From: Rostratula benghalensis
Taxonomy: Eukaryota; Chordata; Aves; Charadriiformes; Rostratulidae
Length of the DNA: 64,000 nucleotides
Assembly (NCBI GenBank): GCA_013399305.1
Contig: VXAI01000021.1
Location: forward strand, 5,646,031-5,710,030
Direction of reading: 5' to 3'
Made by a program: the position numbers and the translations under genes. The notes under the pieces are model-generated. The model was not told where the DNA came from and made no database searches. It saw only the letters and a list, made by a program, of their open reading frames with translations. Position 1 is the stretch's first letter; each line of letters opens with the position of its first letter. Shown here one piece after another: positions 35,833-47,553 of the stretch.

Positions 35833-38800
35833 AAAATAAAAATAAAAAAGGAACTCTTTTAGGGCTGGTACCAATCTGACTAGTTTGGGGCTTTATAATG
35901 ACTTATTTTCCATTCAGCTCAGACTGTGAAGAAGGCCCATGCAAACCCGCAGCTAGTTGTCTTGTTATATAGGACTGAAGTGAGATACTCAACTTGACAT
36001 AGGAAAACAGCTAAACAATTGTGTATAACAACACCATTTCACTTTTCAATCACCTTGGGTGTCAACTGTCACAAGGTTCAGTTTTGCACCTCCAGAAGCA
36101 CACTTATTAAGTTGATATTGTCAGTCTAACTCCTCTTAAGGTCAACACATATTTGTCAAGAGAAGTATTCAGCTATTCAAAGGGCTCAAAATCTCCTAAA
36201 TGTGACACTGGGCAATCCCAAAGAGCAGAAAGGTGCAGAGAAAACCCTGTCCAGGAGGGCGAGCTGCCACTGGGACCATGGATTGCAGGATGGTCCCAAC
36301 AGCAGCCCACTGGCAAGATCCCATTCAGAAATTCAACCTGGTATTAGAGACTCTTCAACATTTTGGGGCATTGCTTTACTTTATAGACTGCTTCAGCTCT
36401 AGCTGCCAAAGCAGGCACAGTAGCTGTGAGCAGCTGCTCCTCCTTAACTGTCTCAGTTCTGCTGTTTGCCTCCTTTTCTCACTTTTCCCCCACAGACAGA
36501 TTTCCCACACAATTTAACTATCACCTTTTATTTCAGGCTGATCTGAAATGATCTGACTGTGCTGACTGAGAGCTTCACAGACTCCAGAAGAGCGTTCTGA
36601 CTGGCTTCATCAAATACTTCTCAACAAACATAAATACAAACAGAGATGGGACTGAATCCAAGCTCTGCCTCTTAACATTTATTTTCTGAGCTGGGAAGAA
36701 GTCTGTATCCCCATCAAGGATGTGTGACTGACTCTAGTCTCCCCAGTAGACCAGAGAGAAACTGTGATGTGGAGATAGGAAGAAATGAGGAGAAGATGGA
36801 ACTGAGTTCCAAAGCAAGCTTTCCAGTTGGCCTCTACCATCACAGAGAGTATCAAAACTCCAGATACACGGGCCTGTGCTCTTTTAGAACCAGAACCCAA
36901 CTGTTGAATCCCAGCTTTAAAATAAAAACATTTCAACTTTTAACTTTGCATAATTGTGGCATTGCCTGGAGGAAAGATTTTATTCACAAGAATTTGTACA
37001 AGTTGCCTGAACCATGTACTTTTGCCTATCCCTCTCTTGCCCAGGCTATATGTCCCTCTTTAACAGCTAGTCCATCTGCCCAGGTTCACATTCCAGCTGC
37101 TGGAGTCTCCTTGAGAAGAGCATTTCCTCAGCCAGTGTTTGATGGACTCCATTTTCCATAGCATATCCTAAAGTGACAGTTGAAAAAATACCTGCATTTA
37201 ATGAATAAAGGAGTCCGATGCTGCTGACTACACCAACTGCAAGGTTAAAGGAGAGGCATATGGCCAGTGACATACACAGCACTGGGACCTGCCATCAAGC
37301 AGCTCTAACAAGTTTTGGCACGCCACCTAACCTCTGGCATACACCAGGCCTGGCTATACATAATTGGTATGCATATACTGGTGTCCACAGCCTTTGTGTT
37401 CCTAGGGACACTGATGCCAGTGAAACACCAAAACTTCCCCAGTGCAGTAGCAGACAATTACATTCCTCCTCACAGCAATTTGATGGAGAGGGACAAACTT
37501 AAATATCTATTTCAGCCCTAGAGCGATTCCAGCAGATCTATGCACTGGGAGAAAGTCTAGCAGGAAGTCTGCCAGCCAACGCAGAGGAAGGGCTAATATC
37601 ACCCCAAACACACCCAATATAAGCAGCCAGGCCAGACAGAGCATGGGTTTGTCCACTGCAACCCAGCACGGCGAGTACTCAAGAGAGCTCTGGCAACAAA
37701 GCCAAGCCAGTCTTGTCCCAAAGAAAAGTACAGCCTAATTGCAGCTGGGAACTCTAAGACATTAATTCATGAGCGTTATCTTTCACATTAGTTAACAGAG
37801 TTCTAAGAGTGGACCACTGCCATTTAGTGAGCAGGCACCAGTCTTGCATGTGGTCGAGTCAGAAAGATCAGGAGCCTTACTGGGCCAAGACCAGTACTCT
37901 CTGCACTAATATATGTGGCTGAAATAAACCCATTCTTATACAAAGTGCTCTTCTTCTTGCACAAGTAAGAGACTAAACCCATTAGAAGGCAAATAACGTG
38001 ATCCTCACACACCTGGGCTTTGTGCTGAATAGTCCACCTATGACTTCAAAAACAGCAGGGAAGCAAGCAACCCTGATACAGATGTTCAGGGGGGGAAAGA
38101 CATTTTAATCATTACCATTCTTCTTGGGAAAAAAGGTGTTTTAAATGAGGGCCAGGTAACTATGCGAGCAAACGACTCTTGCTTGCACAAGGCAAATGGA
38201 GTCATGCAATATCAAATTAAACATTCTCAATCTACGATGCAACATGCACAGCCCAGCTGAGCAATGGGTCTCTTACACGTCTGTGTAGTATCCTCTTAGA
38301 GGAAATCTCCACCTGTTTTACTGTGTCCACCACTCTGACTGTGGTAAATTACAATCTGAGGAGTTACAATCAGAATAAGATTTGCCTTGTCAAAGATTTC
38401 TGCTGCTATATTTAATTTCTGAATTGTGAGTTCAGTTTATCTTACAAACACAAACGATAGTTTACTTGGTTTTACTAGCTTTTCTCGAGTTAAACTTAAT
38501 ATTGTGCCCTTAACTTTGCCTTCACTTTATTCATTCAGCTTTTTTTGGTGATGATAACAAGTGCTTTCTTCTAGATGTCAGGTGAAAAATGCCTCAGAGA
38601 CATCAGAGGTTAAATTACAATATTCAAATATCTCAACTGCATTTAGGGGAACAGACTGGAAAACTGAAACCGTATGGTACATATGACAGGAAATACTGTT
38701 GTCCACAAATGCAGCAGAAGCAACTGTCTCAGACATCTCTTAATACTACGATAGTTTCTTGAATGTGCACAAAGCCTAGCATGGTTTCCCCAAATGGATT

Positions 38801-39180
38801 CATAAAGCCACATCAATTTTGGTCTGATTAAAGACTCATTCAAAACCACAAGAAGCAAAACAATGTTAAGTTTACTATGACTGCCACATTCCTGTGAGTG
38901 CTAGTACAGAAGATGAATGAAGTCCACATGGTTCCTTGCACATGGAATACAGCTCTGACTAATATCAGGAATGTGCACCCCGTTATACAACTGCTTCTTG
39001 ATTAATGCAGAATGGATGATTATGTTCCAATATATAATATCTGTCTTGAACTTTACATACAGATATTTCATCTATTGAAGTGTACAAAAATATTACAAAA
39101 TTAAACAAAGCATCTAGTTCATAACGTCACTGGATTTCAAAGCACAATCATTTTTGGTTTTAATGTGCCTTAAAACTTTT

Positions 39181-39195
39181 TGTGTGTGTGTGTGT
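39181..39195. repeat. (TG)n microsatellite
   Basis: A TG run of about seven units after a T-stretch. Confidence 0.9.
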
Positions 39196-39639
39196 CAAGT
39201 CAGCTCTCAAAGTAACATAAATTAGCCATAGAAGTGCACCACTGTTCTGGTCATTAAAGAAGGAAACAGTGTAAGGCACCAGGAGAAAGCCAAAGGCTTA
39301 GTGTGTGTATGCATCAGAAGAGAAGGCCGTGTAGTAACCTCAAAACCTAGGACTGTATTCCTAGCATTTACATGCTTAGAAGCTGAATTTTGATCATTAT
39401 ACTAGTCTGAGTGAGAGCACCCAGTACCCCACACAGCATCTTGTGTCTATCTAACACTGAATATGCTTTTCAGAAATAAACCACTGAGAGATAATTCACC
39501 ACTTATCTATAACTCTCCTCTGCTTTCCAAGTGAGAGAGAAACATCCTGCTGAGGGGCACCATGCTGGGAGATGCAGTGACAGACAGGAAAGCCAGGCTG
39601 CTGTCCAGGGGAACCACAGCAAGCTGAAGGAACAGCTCA

Positions 39640-40425
39640 ACAGGAACTTCAGGAAGTTTACGAAAGACAAATATGGTACTGCAAGTGGGTCAGAATAACC
39701 CTGCAGCAGTCCATGCCAGGGCCAACTGGTTAGGGAGCAGCTCTGCAAACCAAAGGCTGAGGGTCCCAGTAGGCAACAAACTGAACACAAGGCAGCAGTG
39801 TGTGCCTGTGGCAAGGAAGGTCAACCACACCTTGCTTGCATTAGCAAGACTGTGGCCAACAAGTCATTGGAAGTGGTAATTGCCCTCTATTTGGCCCTTG
39901 TAAGGCTGCCTCTGGGGGATTCACAGTACCAGAGAGACCAGAGATAGCCTAGAGCAAGGCTGCTAAGATGGCTGGGGCTGGAGCATACATGTGAGAAAAG
40001 GCTGAGCAAAATGGGACTGTTTAGTCTAGAGAAGTTGGGAGGCAGGTGGGGGTGAGGTGTGTGTGTGGAACCTAACTGCTTCCCTTCCACTACCCAGAAG
40101 GAGGTCATTGAAAAGGTGGAGGCAGACACTTCTTGGAGGTGCGCAGTGATGGATGAAAGACAACAGTCACAAATAGCAGCAAGGACAATTCTGACTGGAT
40201 AATAAGAAAAATTCCTTCACAATGATATAAAGAAAAAAATCTTCACAGTGGAGGTTAAGATATGGAGTAGGCAGTAGAACCACGCTCCTAAGATATTTCG
40301 AAAATTTAACCAGACATAGCCCTGAGCAACCTGATCTAGCTTTGAAGCTAGCCCTGCTTTCACAGAGGTTGAACCAGCTGACTCCAAAGTCCCTTCAAAC
40401 CTGAATTTTATTTTATGTTTCTGTC
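39640..40425 (+). mobile_element. Old CR1 LINE copy including the RT-ORF C-terminal region
   Basis: It begins near GGAACTTCAGGAAGTTTACG. A frame then resembles the CR1 ORF2 C-terminal part, with GQNNP, a NWLGSS-like block and NKLNTRQQC. It continues through TTTAGTCTAGAGAAGTTGGG, the ACAACAGTCACAAATAGCAG block, GAGCAACCTGATCTAGCT and ends around GTCCCTTCAAACCTG. Many indels break the frame, so it is an old copy. The 5' boundary could lie up to 100 bases further left. Confidence 0.8.
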
Positions 40426-41471
40426 TCACAGTAGAGTGCTTTGAACATTGCTCAAGATTCACAGCCTTTTTCCTCTTGTGTTGTAACACTTACTTGCACT
40501 AGAAGCTTTAATTCTACAGGGAGTAGGGTCAGAGGAGACTTTATTAAATTTATTACTATTGTGACAATGTTTTAACTACTTACAAGCTTTTAGGGATGCT
40601 ATAGATGAAAAACCCACTACCACTTTAGGGCAACTGTTTGCAAAGAAAACCCAAAGCAGCAGTGATGGAGTCCTTTCCATCTTTAAAGCAGACATAAATC
40701 TATAAAATAAACTCACTCTTAGAGACACCTGGTTTGCATGAGTACAACAGTGCTACTTAACAGACTGGGGTCTAGCACTACTGGCATAAATTATGCAGAT
40801 GTGATACACAAAACTACAATAGTTTCTTTAAAGCCAGAAATCAAACTACTTTGGCTTGTCTTTAATCACACGTTTCAGTTTATAAGACTGATACTTCCCA
40901 TGAGTTGGAAGAGCCCAATTTGATTTTGGTTTACTGAACCCAAGATTTCTTCTCATTTGAAGAAAACTTCTTTCTAGTCCTGTAAATTTTATTTTTATAT
41001 TTAGCAAACCAAAGCAAAGAAGCATGACCACCTGATGTCTGGCAGCACATTGACAGGTCGTGAGCAAAAATGAGCATTGTAATTAATGCACGATACATTT
41101 TCAAGTGCAACTTGCACAGGGGTCTGACTGTTTATGGAGAAGGCTAATAATCATATGAGGACATCCTCCACAGAAAAAAAAAATCATTATCTACATAAGC
41201 TCTCATTCTTATTAGCAGACACTGAACAGTGGTATTTTTGTGTGCTATGAAAACATTTTTTGGAATGGTATAGAAGAAGAGTACAGCTGCAAATGGAAAA
41301 AGTAAATCCCTGTTTTCACCGAGTCTGACATGCCAGAGGGAGAATTTGGGTATAAGGAGAAGGAGCCCCAAGCTGTAGTTTGTGGCTGCTGCTCCTTGCT
41401 GTATTAACTGATGTGACCAAGCGTTTTGCTCTATCATCTTTGTTTGCCCTTCAAACATTTGTAAGCAATAT

Positions 41472-41600
41472 TAGAGTGCCTCCGGTCCTCCTTCTCAGCA
41501 GACTAAACAAGATCAGCTTGTCAGTGTCTCTTCAGAGTATGTGTGCTCTAGGGCCCCTGACTATGTTGGTAGCCCTCCAGTTTTCAGTAGATAAAGATTC
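41472..41600 (-). mobile_element. Short CR1 fragment, minus orientation
   Basis: The plus-strand sequence reads CCTTCTCAGCAGACTAAACA, then GGGCCCCTGACTATGTTGGT and AGCCCTCCAGTT. This is the reverse complement of the CR1 block that normally reads ACTGG-type sequence, GGGCAACAAAG, GGGGCCTGGAG and TGTTTAGCCTGGAGAAG. It is strongly diverged and lacks both ends. It is the only CR1 fragment in the window in the same orientation as DENND2B. Confidence 0.6.
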
Positions 41601-42354
41601 ATTGTCCAAAGTAAAATGAAGTACCATTTGTAGCTGTTGTAATAATGCAACACTGAAAGAGTTAAAAACAATGCAGATATTCATTACTTATGTGGAAAAT
41701 CTGTGCTCTGAAGGGCTGCCCAATTTTCAGTAATTATAACAACTTTTTTGATGATAAAGGAATGTATGCACAGGCCATACATTTCCTTCTAAGACCAAAA
41801 GAAACATGTTTTTCTTGTGAAGCTTAATCAAAACAATGTTTTGGTTACGCATTCCTGATGGCTCTATAGCTAAAGGAAATTAATTTTTCTTTAACCAGCA
41901 ACTGGGACTTGGGGAAGACCAGCAATGGTGCTACAAACAACTGCTTTGGGACAGTCTTGAAAAGCTCAGGCTGACCACACAAGGACCTGTGAGGTTAATC
42001 TTGCTATTGAATAGTTCTGTAAACACTATCTCAATTTCAGTTCTTTACATCTTTACACCACTCCAGGCTTCAAGCCAAGGCCTTGATAAAAAGAACGATC
42101 TGGTTCTTGAAAAGCATAGCAAAAACCAGTCTGTTTCCAGTACCACCCAATGAAGTCCAAAGGATCAAGACCTCCTGCATGCAAACTAAGAGTTATGTTT
42201 GCACTGATGTATCAAAGCCATTTACCCTCCACTTTATCTCTCTTTACTGACAGCACTAAACGTTCTTGCACAGGGCACGTGTTCAACAATACACGGTCAA
42301 CCCACAACTGCTCCACATCCCACTGTGAGCCCATGTACTGCAACAGATTCTTAC

Positions 42355-42491
42355 CTACAATGTCTTCATAGGCATTTTCTTCTAAAGTGCTCTTGCATCC
42401 AAATTTATGCTGGCTCTCAGTCCCATTTTCAGTTGGGGAGGGAGGGTACAGGGATTGCAGACTTGATGCATCCTCAAACTCAAAGGATTTT
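42355..42491 (-). CDS. DENND2B: DENND2B exon B
   Basis: A 137-bp exon with acceptor TTAAACTTTAG before 42491 and donor TTGTAG|GTAAGA at 42355/42354. Its first A completes Arg (AG|A), giving ..SQNR-KSFEFEDASSLQSLYP. It runs to KSTLEENAYEDIV plus the first G of a Gly codon (segment residues 407-452). The KSFEFEDASSLQSLYP block and ENAYEDIV are hallmark DENND2B sequence. The first of the two NxYED tyrosine motifs lies here (ENAYED). The region is predicted to be disordered linker between the proline-rich block and the basic segment. Confidence 0.93.
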
Positions 42492-42702
42492 CTAAAGTTT
42501 AAAACAAGAAGTAATTAGTAACTATAATGCAAACAACTGAAACATTTAGCTAAGCATTTGTTTGCTAAGAAATATATATAAAAAGACTCCCCCCCAAAAA
42601 AACACACATCATGCTTTAAGGACTAATTTTTAGAGGACCTCAAGTCCTGTGCTCATAGCAGTCTCTAGTATAGCAATTTGTCACACTTTTATAAGGATGG
42701 AA

Positions 42703-42750
42703 GTATTATTATCTCCATTATGTGAAGAGGGAGAAAATACTAAGAAAGTA
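42703..42750 (+). repeat. Candidate MIR/L2-like fragment
   Basis: GTATTATTATCTCCATTATG followed by GAAGAGGGAGAAAAT resembles the TATTATCCCCATTTTACAGA / GAGGAAACTGAG block of ancient MIR/L2 elements. Very short, so chance similarity is possible. Confidence 0.3.
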
Positions 42751-44346
42751 TGTGAGTCTAAAGTTATAGATTAAGTTAGCAGCACAGTCTTCAGATTAGA
42801 AATTGCTTTGCTCTTGCTAGGGACCCCAGAAACATGTGATCCTCTCTCCTCAAGACAGACATTTTTCTGGAATGCTTTCTTCCACAGGTTGCTCTGAGAG
42901 ACATAGCCCTTAGTTTGAACCTCCAGATATGTTCCCTCATAAAGGTCACCAAAGGCAGACTTGTGTGAAAGTCAGCCATATTCCTTGCACACCCTGCATC
43001 AAGCACAAAGGACAAAGCATTGAGGAAAGTAAGGATCTCTGGGGTGCATGAGCAACCCAGGCTGATGGCGGGGGGCCTGAAGGTTCAGGGTCTCTGGCAG
43101 GAAGTTGAGGGGCAGCTGGGCTGGATAAACCCACACAACTGGTATCTCACCCAGGTACTTGAAGCAAGGGAGAGTCAACTGCCTCTCAGCCACACCTGCC
43201 CCAATGCTGCTGAGCAGCTCTAGGGAAAGAGGAATCTGATCCCTCCCAGTTTTCCGGGAGCAGCACTTTTTCTCTGAGACAATATCTCCACTGAAGTGGG
43301 GAGGTGCATGGTTTGCATTGCCAGCTGTACCAGGCAGGGCTAGCATTCATTTGATTGATTTAGTGCTGAGGATGAAATGGGCTCAGGTAGGAGTGTAAAT
43401 CCTGGAGTGCTGTAAGGCTTGCAGAGGCTGTGCTGATGCCCACACTTCACTCGATACCCAAACTATATTAACAGTACATCATCCTGTCCATCAACACCTT
43501 TCCTCTTCTCTCCAGCTGGAGTGAAACATATGTTGTCAGCAAATGTATATGGCAGTGGCAGAGTCTCATGAGACCTACTTCAGCCTGTTAATTGGCTCAA
43601 GAGTATCCCTAAAGGCAATACAATGACTATTCTACAAATACTGCATTTGATAAGAGCATTTCCTATATTTTTGCTGGGGCAGACTTCTGGCTCAGGGGCA
43701 GGCTTAGGAACCCCCTCTCTCTCTCCTTTCCCTAATCTTAAGAATATCCAAGTCTGTATGTTTCACATCCAGATATCTGCTTCTCCACACCCGTTCTCAG
43801 TAATAAAAATGTTTAGGCACTGAAGACATACTTGTGTACGAAATGAGGCTTTCTAAAGTAGTTAAATATCCAACTCTTCTAGATTTCAAGGCAACACAAT
43901 GACACTGCATAGGACCACAGGAATGGTTTTGTGGACCAGCACTCAGCTGAGGTCCATGTGTCCCAAGCCTATTGTGTGACACTCCTCTCCTGCACTGTGC
44001 TGTGCCAAAGGATCTCCAACTGCTATGGAACATCCAGGTCACATCAATGTGAAATGCAAAAGCTACTGTGGGCACAAGGTCCTCTGAATACAGACTGGAT
44101 CTATGCTAGCAGGCAAATATGAGAGAAGATTTTCCTCCATTTTACTCAATTAAGTTGAATTAGCCACCACAAAGAAACCGGTGTTTTCAACCAGAATGTG
44201 AGAAGAATATCCACAGTCCATTCGAGCGAGTGAAAAGCACGTATATGTTTAATCTGAAAAACACAGCTACACGCTGTAGACATAATGAATGACATCTGTT
44301 CTCAAAAAGAGAATAGTTTAGAGACTGAGATTTCAATAACTAATAT

Positions 44347-44927
44347 TAACAAAATACTGTCATTCTTAGATGACTTGTATGGTCTCCAGCTCTTTGTAAA
44401 TGCTGGAATTCTCGTCATGTACCTGAAGGAAGGACAGTAGCAAAGACAATAGTTAAGATTTTATTAGGCATTTCCACTCAGCCTTGAAGTTAGCTGGCAA
44501 ACCTGTGATTTTGGGAGGTGGAGTTAAACTTACTTAGAATGTCATTAGTCAGAGGTAAGTTCAGAGAAATTGTTAAGCTGCAGTAGGGTAAAGATATTAC
44601 AAACAAATGGAAACCTACCCTGTACAATGTGGAACTGATTTGTGAGAATCATCAGGTATACGTGATAACAATGTAAATCCTATAACTTATATTCCAATAA
44701 CTACAACTTAAATTGACAAATACTGTTTTTTTAGGGGGCTTGTACCTACTAGCCCCACGCAGGGCTGAAGCCCCATTGCTGAACGATGCTGTTGTCTAAC
44801 TTTGCTACGATGGGAGACTGAACCTACAGGTGCAAGCATAAATTGTACTTCTGAAAGAAGGTGCAAAACATCATCTCACAAACTCAACATAACAAAATAC
44901 TGTGGTTCTTAGGTGACTTGTAAGCTC
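44347..44927. repeat. Imperfect direct repeat pair, 543 bp apart
   Basis: TAACAAAATACTGT, then TTCTTAG, then TGACTTGTA, in the same spacing, occurs at 44347-44384 and 44890-44927 with only a few substitutions. Similarity fades on both sides. Between them lie GC-rich inverted repeats at 44735-44773. Confidence 0.7.
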
Positions 44928-45538
44928 TCAAACCCAGTGTGCGTACACAGAGACTGACTTGGATCTCTTAGCCATAGGTCACACAGTGATTCTGTGCAAG
45001 AATTCTGTTATTCATTCTTCTCTGCCACCCACCACACAGACCATTTTACCACCTGCCCCATGATTTTTCAATAAAGGATATAATTTATAGCACAACATTT
45101 AAACATTATTGTTTGCCTTCCATACATTGGAAATGCTGAGCTGAACAAACTGAGGTCAGCTTTACTTCACAAACTCCCATTAAAAACTAATTTACCTCTG
45201 AGATTATTGCCAGAACTTATGACTGCTTATCAGAGCTTGGTTTTCCATATTCCTCCCCTCCTCCACCCCAATCTTTCTCAGAGAAATAACGTACATCAGC
45301 AGAGCTCTTTGATCCATTTCAGAAGCAGAAGAACAGAAATGAATGCTGTAAATAACAGGATCTGAAGGCTCCTTCTTCTCCTTTTCCTGCCCCAGCATAC
45401 TTTAGGTCAGGTTGTTCTGACATATACTTTTAATTAATTGAGCCAACATCAAGCACCAGATATTGAATTAATGGTGTTCACTTGTGGTGCCATTTAGCAC
45501 TTATTTCCAAAGCTCATCCTTAAATATCAAAGAGATGA

Positions 45539-45564
45539 TGTGTGTGTGTGTGTGTACATTGTAC
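45539..45564. repeat. (TG)n microsatellite with palindromic end
   Basis: A TG run of about eight units whose end forms an eight-base inverted repeat with a one-base centre (TGTGTACA-T-TGTACACA). Confidence 0.85.
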
Positions 45565-46335
45565 ACATGCACAGATAGGTGAACTTGTTAAAAATGCCAT
45601 ACTTCAAATGCTTATCAACCGCCTTGCCAACAGTTTTCTAAGTGGTGAGCAGAATGAGTTTTACCATTTCCAAAGCTCAAGAGGAATCATGTAATTTAAA
45701 CAAGTCAAGCTCCACAGACTGCTGCGGAAACGTAGTCACATGCTCTGATCATCATTAACTTAGGAAGGAACTTACAAAGGCCTTACTCTGCTAAATCAGT
45801 TTTCTCTGCATTAATCCTCTACAGCTATCAGTAGTGACTTAAGACAACATTTGTATGCACTGATTTAAATAAAATCACCAACATTGCATAAAACTGACAC
45901 AACTGCTGTTGTAAAAATCTTTGGAAATACAAACACTCTGCAGGCATGTTTTGCAGTGAACAGGCAGACAGAACTATCTTGGAGAAGCTACGGCCCTGCA
46001 ACAAGAGGATAATTAAATTATTCTTGATTTAAAATCTCAAGTAAGGGCTTATATGCCAAAATGAGTGAGATAACCTTTAGCACTCATGACCTAGAGCCTC
46101 TTCCAGGGATTGAGGAAGGCAGGTTGGAGAACTCCAAAACCGTAGCCATGTAAATGTATTGCACCATCGCATCCCATCAGTGCAGTTCAGAAGACATACT
46201 TGTCTTGCATACAATTCCTAGCATTCCTCAGGTGAAAAGAATTGCATTAGAAGGAGCATTTAAAATATTGTTACTAAAAAAATACAGCGAATATTCATTT
46301 GAAGATTGAGAACAAGACATTTCCCTGAATTTTAC

Positions 46336-47553
46336 CTATTCTGAGATTTTCTGTGAAAGCGCGACTCTTTCTTCTGCCTTCTGGTAACAGGGGGTGCAGG
46401 GGTGGACGGGAGGGGAGGAGGAGCAGCAGGTGTAGGAGATGGAGGTAGACCATTGCTTGGTTTACTTTTGTGGTTTTTGTCTGCTTCATATTCAAAGGTG
46501 CGTTTGGGCTTGGGGACAGGATTCACCACAGTGTTAGCTGGGCTTTCAAGGAGCAGTTTAGGGCCAGCCGAGTTTGCAGTAACCCCCTGTTTTGTCTTAC
46601 TGCTTTTCTCAGCCTCAGGAGGTGTTTCTGGTTCACTCCCCAAAATAATGCTCCCTCCTTTGCTATCACTTAGGGTTTCACTCAGTCCCTCCACAGTACT
46701 CAGAGTCACAGACTTTTTTCTCCCTTTGTCAACACTGTAACAGCTACTTGGTAACTGGGGGAGGCCTCTGCCAGGCTGCTCTTTCAGTGCCTGCTCGATC
46801 TTCTGTATTCTGTTGAGCACGGCAGAGGACTCCTTCCTCACGTGGCCCTTGAGGAAAGTGGCAGAAGGAGGCTCGTTCCTGCCTGGTCTTTTTTCAAACT
46901 GATGGCAGGAATCCCTGTCATGCAGTTCCTCCTCCTCCGTTTCTGGGTAAGAGCACTCAGAAAATGTTCTGCTCATTCTTCTGAGCCCTTTGAAATCAAA
47001 TGTCTTCTCACTGCAGGGAGAGGTCAACACACTGGGGCAGCTCTCACTGCCTGACCTCTCCCCAGCGTCCCTCTTGTCCACACACGCACTCATCCTGGGG
47101 GACAGCTCCCGGCGGCATTCCCATTCTGTGATCTTCTGCCTGATGTCCAGCGCCTGGGAGCGGACGCTCGCCCGACTCAGGGAGAGGTTCCTCAAATTGG
47201 TAGCGGTGCCCAAGGATAGAGTGCTCCGGGCGAGCGGATGGCTCCCTATTGCGTCCCCATCATCAGCCTCCTTTGGCCTCTCCTTTTGGTCCTCAGCTTT
47301 GAATACAGACAGCCTTTTATCCAAAGCACCCACACTGGTGGCTTTGAGAGGGTGGCTTGTGGAGTCGGTGTCTGATGGGCTTGTGGAGGTGCTTCGCAGC
47401 GCAGACGTGCGACTACTCCAGTCCTTGAGGCGTACTCTGGAGCTGGAGACTTTGGTGAGTCGAGTGGAGTGGCAAGAGTCCTCACTATCGCTGAGAGGGT
47501 AGGCCAGGCTTCTTCGCGGGGACAAAAGAGGCGGTGGAGAGACTGACTGACAC
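46336..47553 (-). CDS. DENND2B: DENND2B exon A: large N-terminal Ser/Pro-rich exon (405 full codons)
   Basis: The acceptor TTTCTTTCTGCTTCTAG ends at 47554 and the donor is AATAG|GTAAAA at 46336/46335. The exon opens with the last base of a split codon and ends with AG of an Arg codon. It starts CQSVSPPPLLSPRRSLAYP, matching the ST5 N-terminal block after its short first coding segment. Motifs by segment residue: DIRQKITEWE at 136-145, also present in DENND2A; FDFKGLRRMSRTFSECSYPE at 185-204, followed by an acidic run; an IQKIEQALKEQ helix-like segment near 249-259 followed by GLPQLPSSCYS; NPVPKPKRTFEYEADK at 344-359; and a proline-rich block at about 368-388 containing APPPLPSTPAPP, a plausible SH3 ligand. 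The last fits the reported ABL binding of ST5. No folded domain is evident. The exon is markedly GC-richer than the introns. An ATG start is not needed here, as the frame is fed by an upstream exon. Confidence 0.93.

Larger units (their letters stand above)
28493..42354 (-). other. Intron between exons B and C (13.9 kb)
   Basis: The longest complete intron. It holds a poly-T/A stretch next to the exon C acceptor, TG microsatellites (31195-31210, 39181-39195), an A-run at 32542-32558, old dispersed-repeat fragments (30971-31015, 32023-32054), one ambiguous base at 35832, a long degraded CR1 (39640-40425) and a short CR1 fragment in the opposite orientation (41472-41600). No exon of DENND2B is missing between B and C, since the protein blocks join directly. 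Confidence 0.8.
42492..46335 (-). other. Intron between exons A and B
   Basis: 3.8 kb of intron. It contains a MIR/L2-like remnant near 42703-42750, an imperfect direct repeat pair (44347-44384 and 44890-44927) around GC-rich hairpins at 44735-44773, and a TG microsatellite at 45539-45555. Confidence 0.8.

Noticed and set aside
36724..37161. 145-codon plus-strand open frame
   Set aside because: Intronic, with no recognisable motif and no supporting splice or promoter structure.
46990..47502. 170-codon plus-strand open frame
   Set aside because: It lies antisense to exon A, whose GC-rich, Ser/Pro-biased codons keep the opposite strand open. It matches no protein family.
1119..47553. Assignment to DENND2A or DENND2C
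   Set aside because: The linker blocks (SMSNIETASLR, PKRHSHDDMLLLA, NSLDSLHRMW, YPFMRSLMESPFPAPGKTIK) fit DENND2B/ST5. DENND2A, as I remember it, has different residues at these places.
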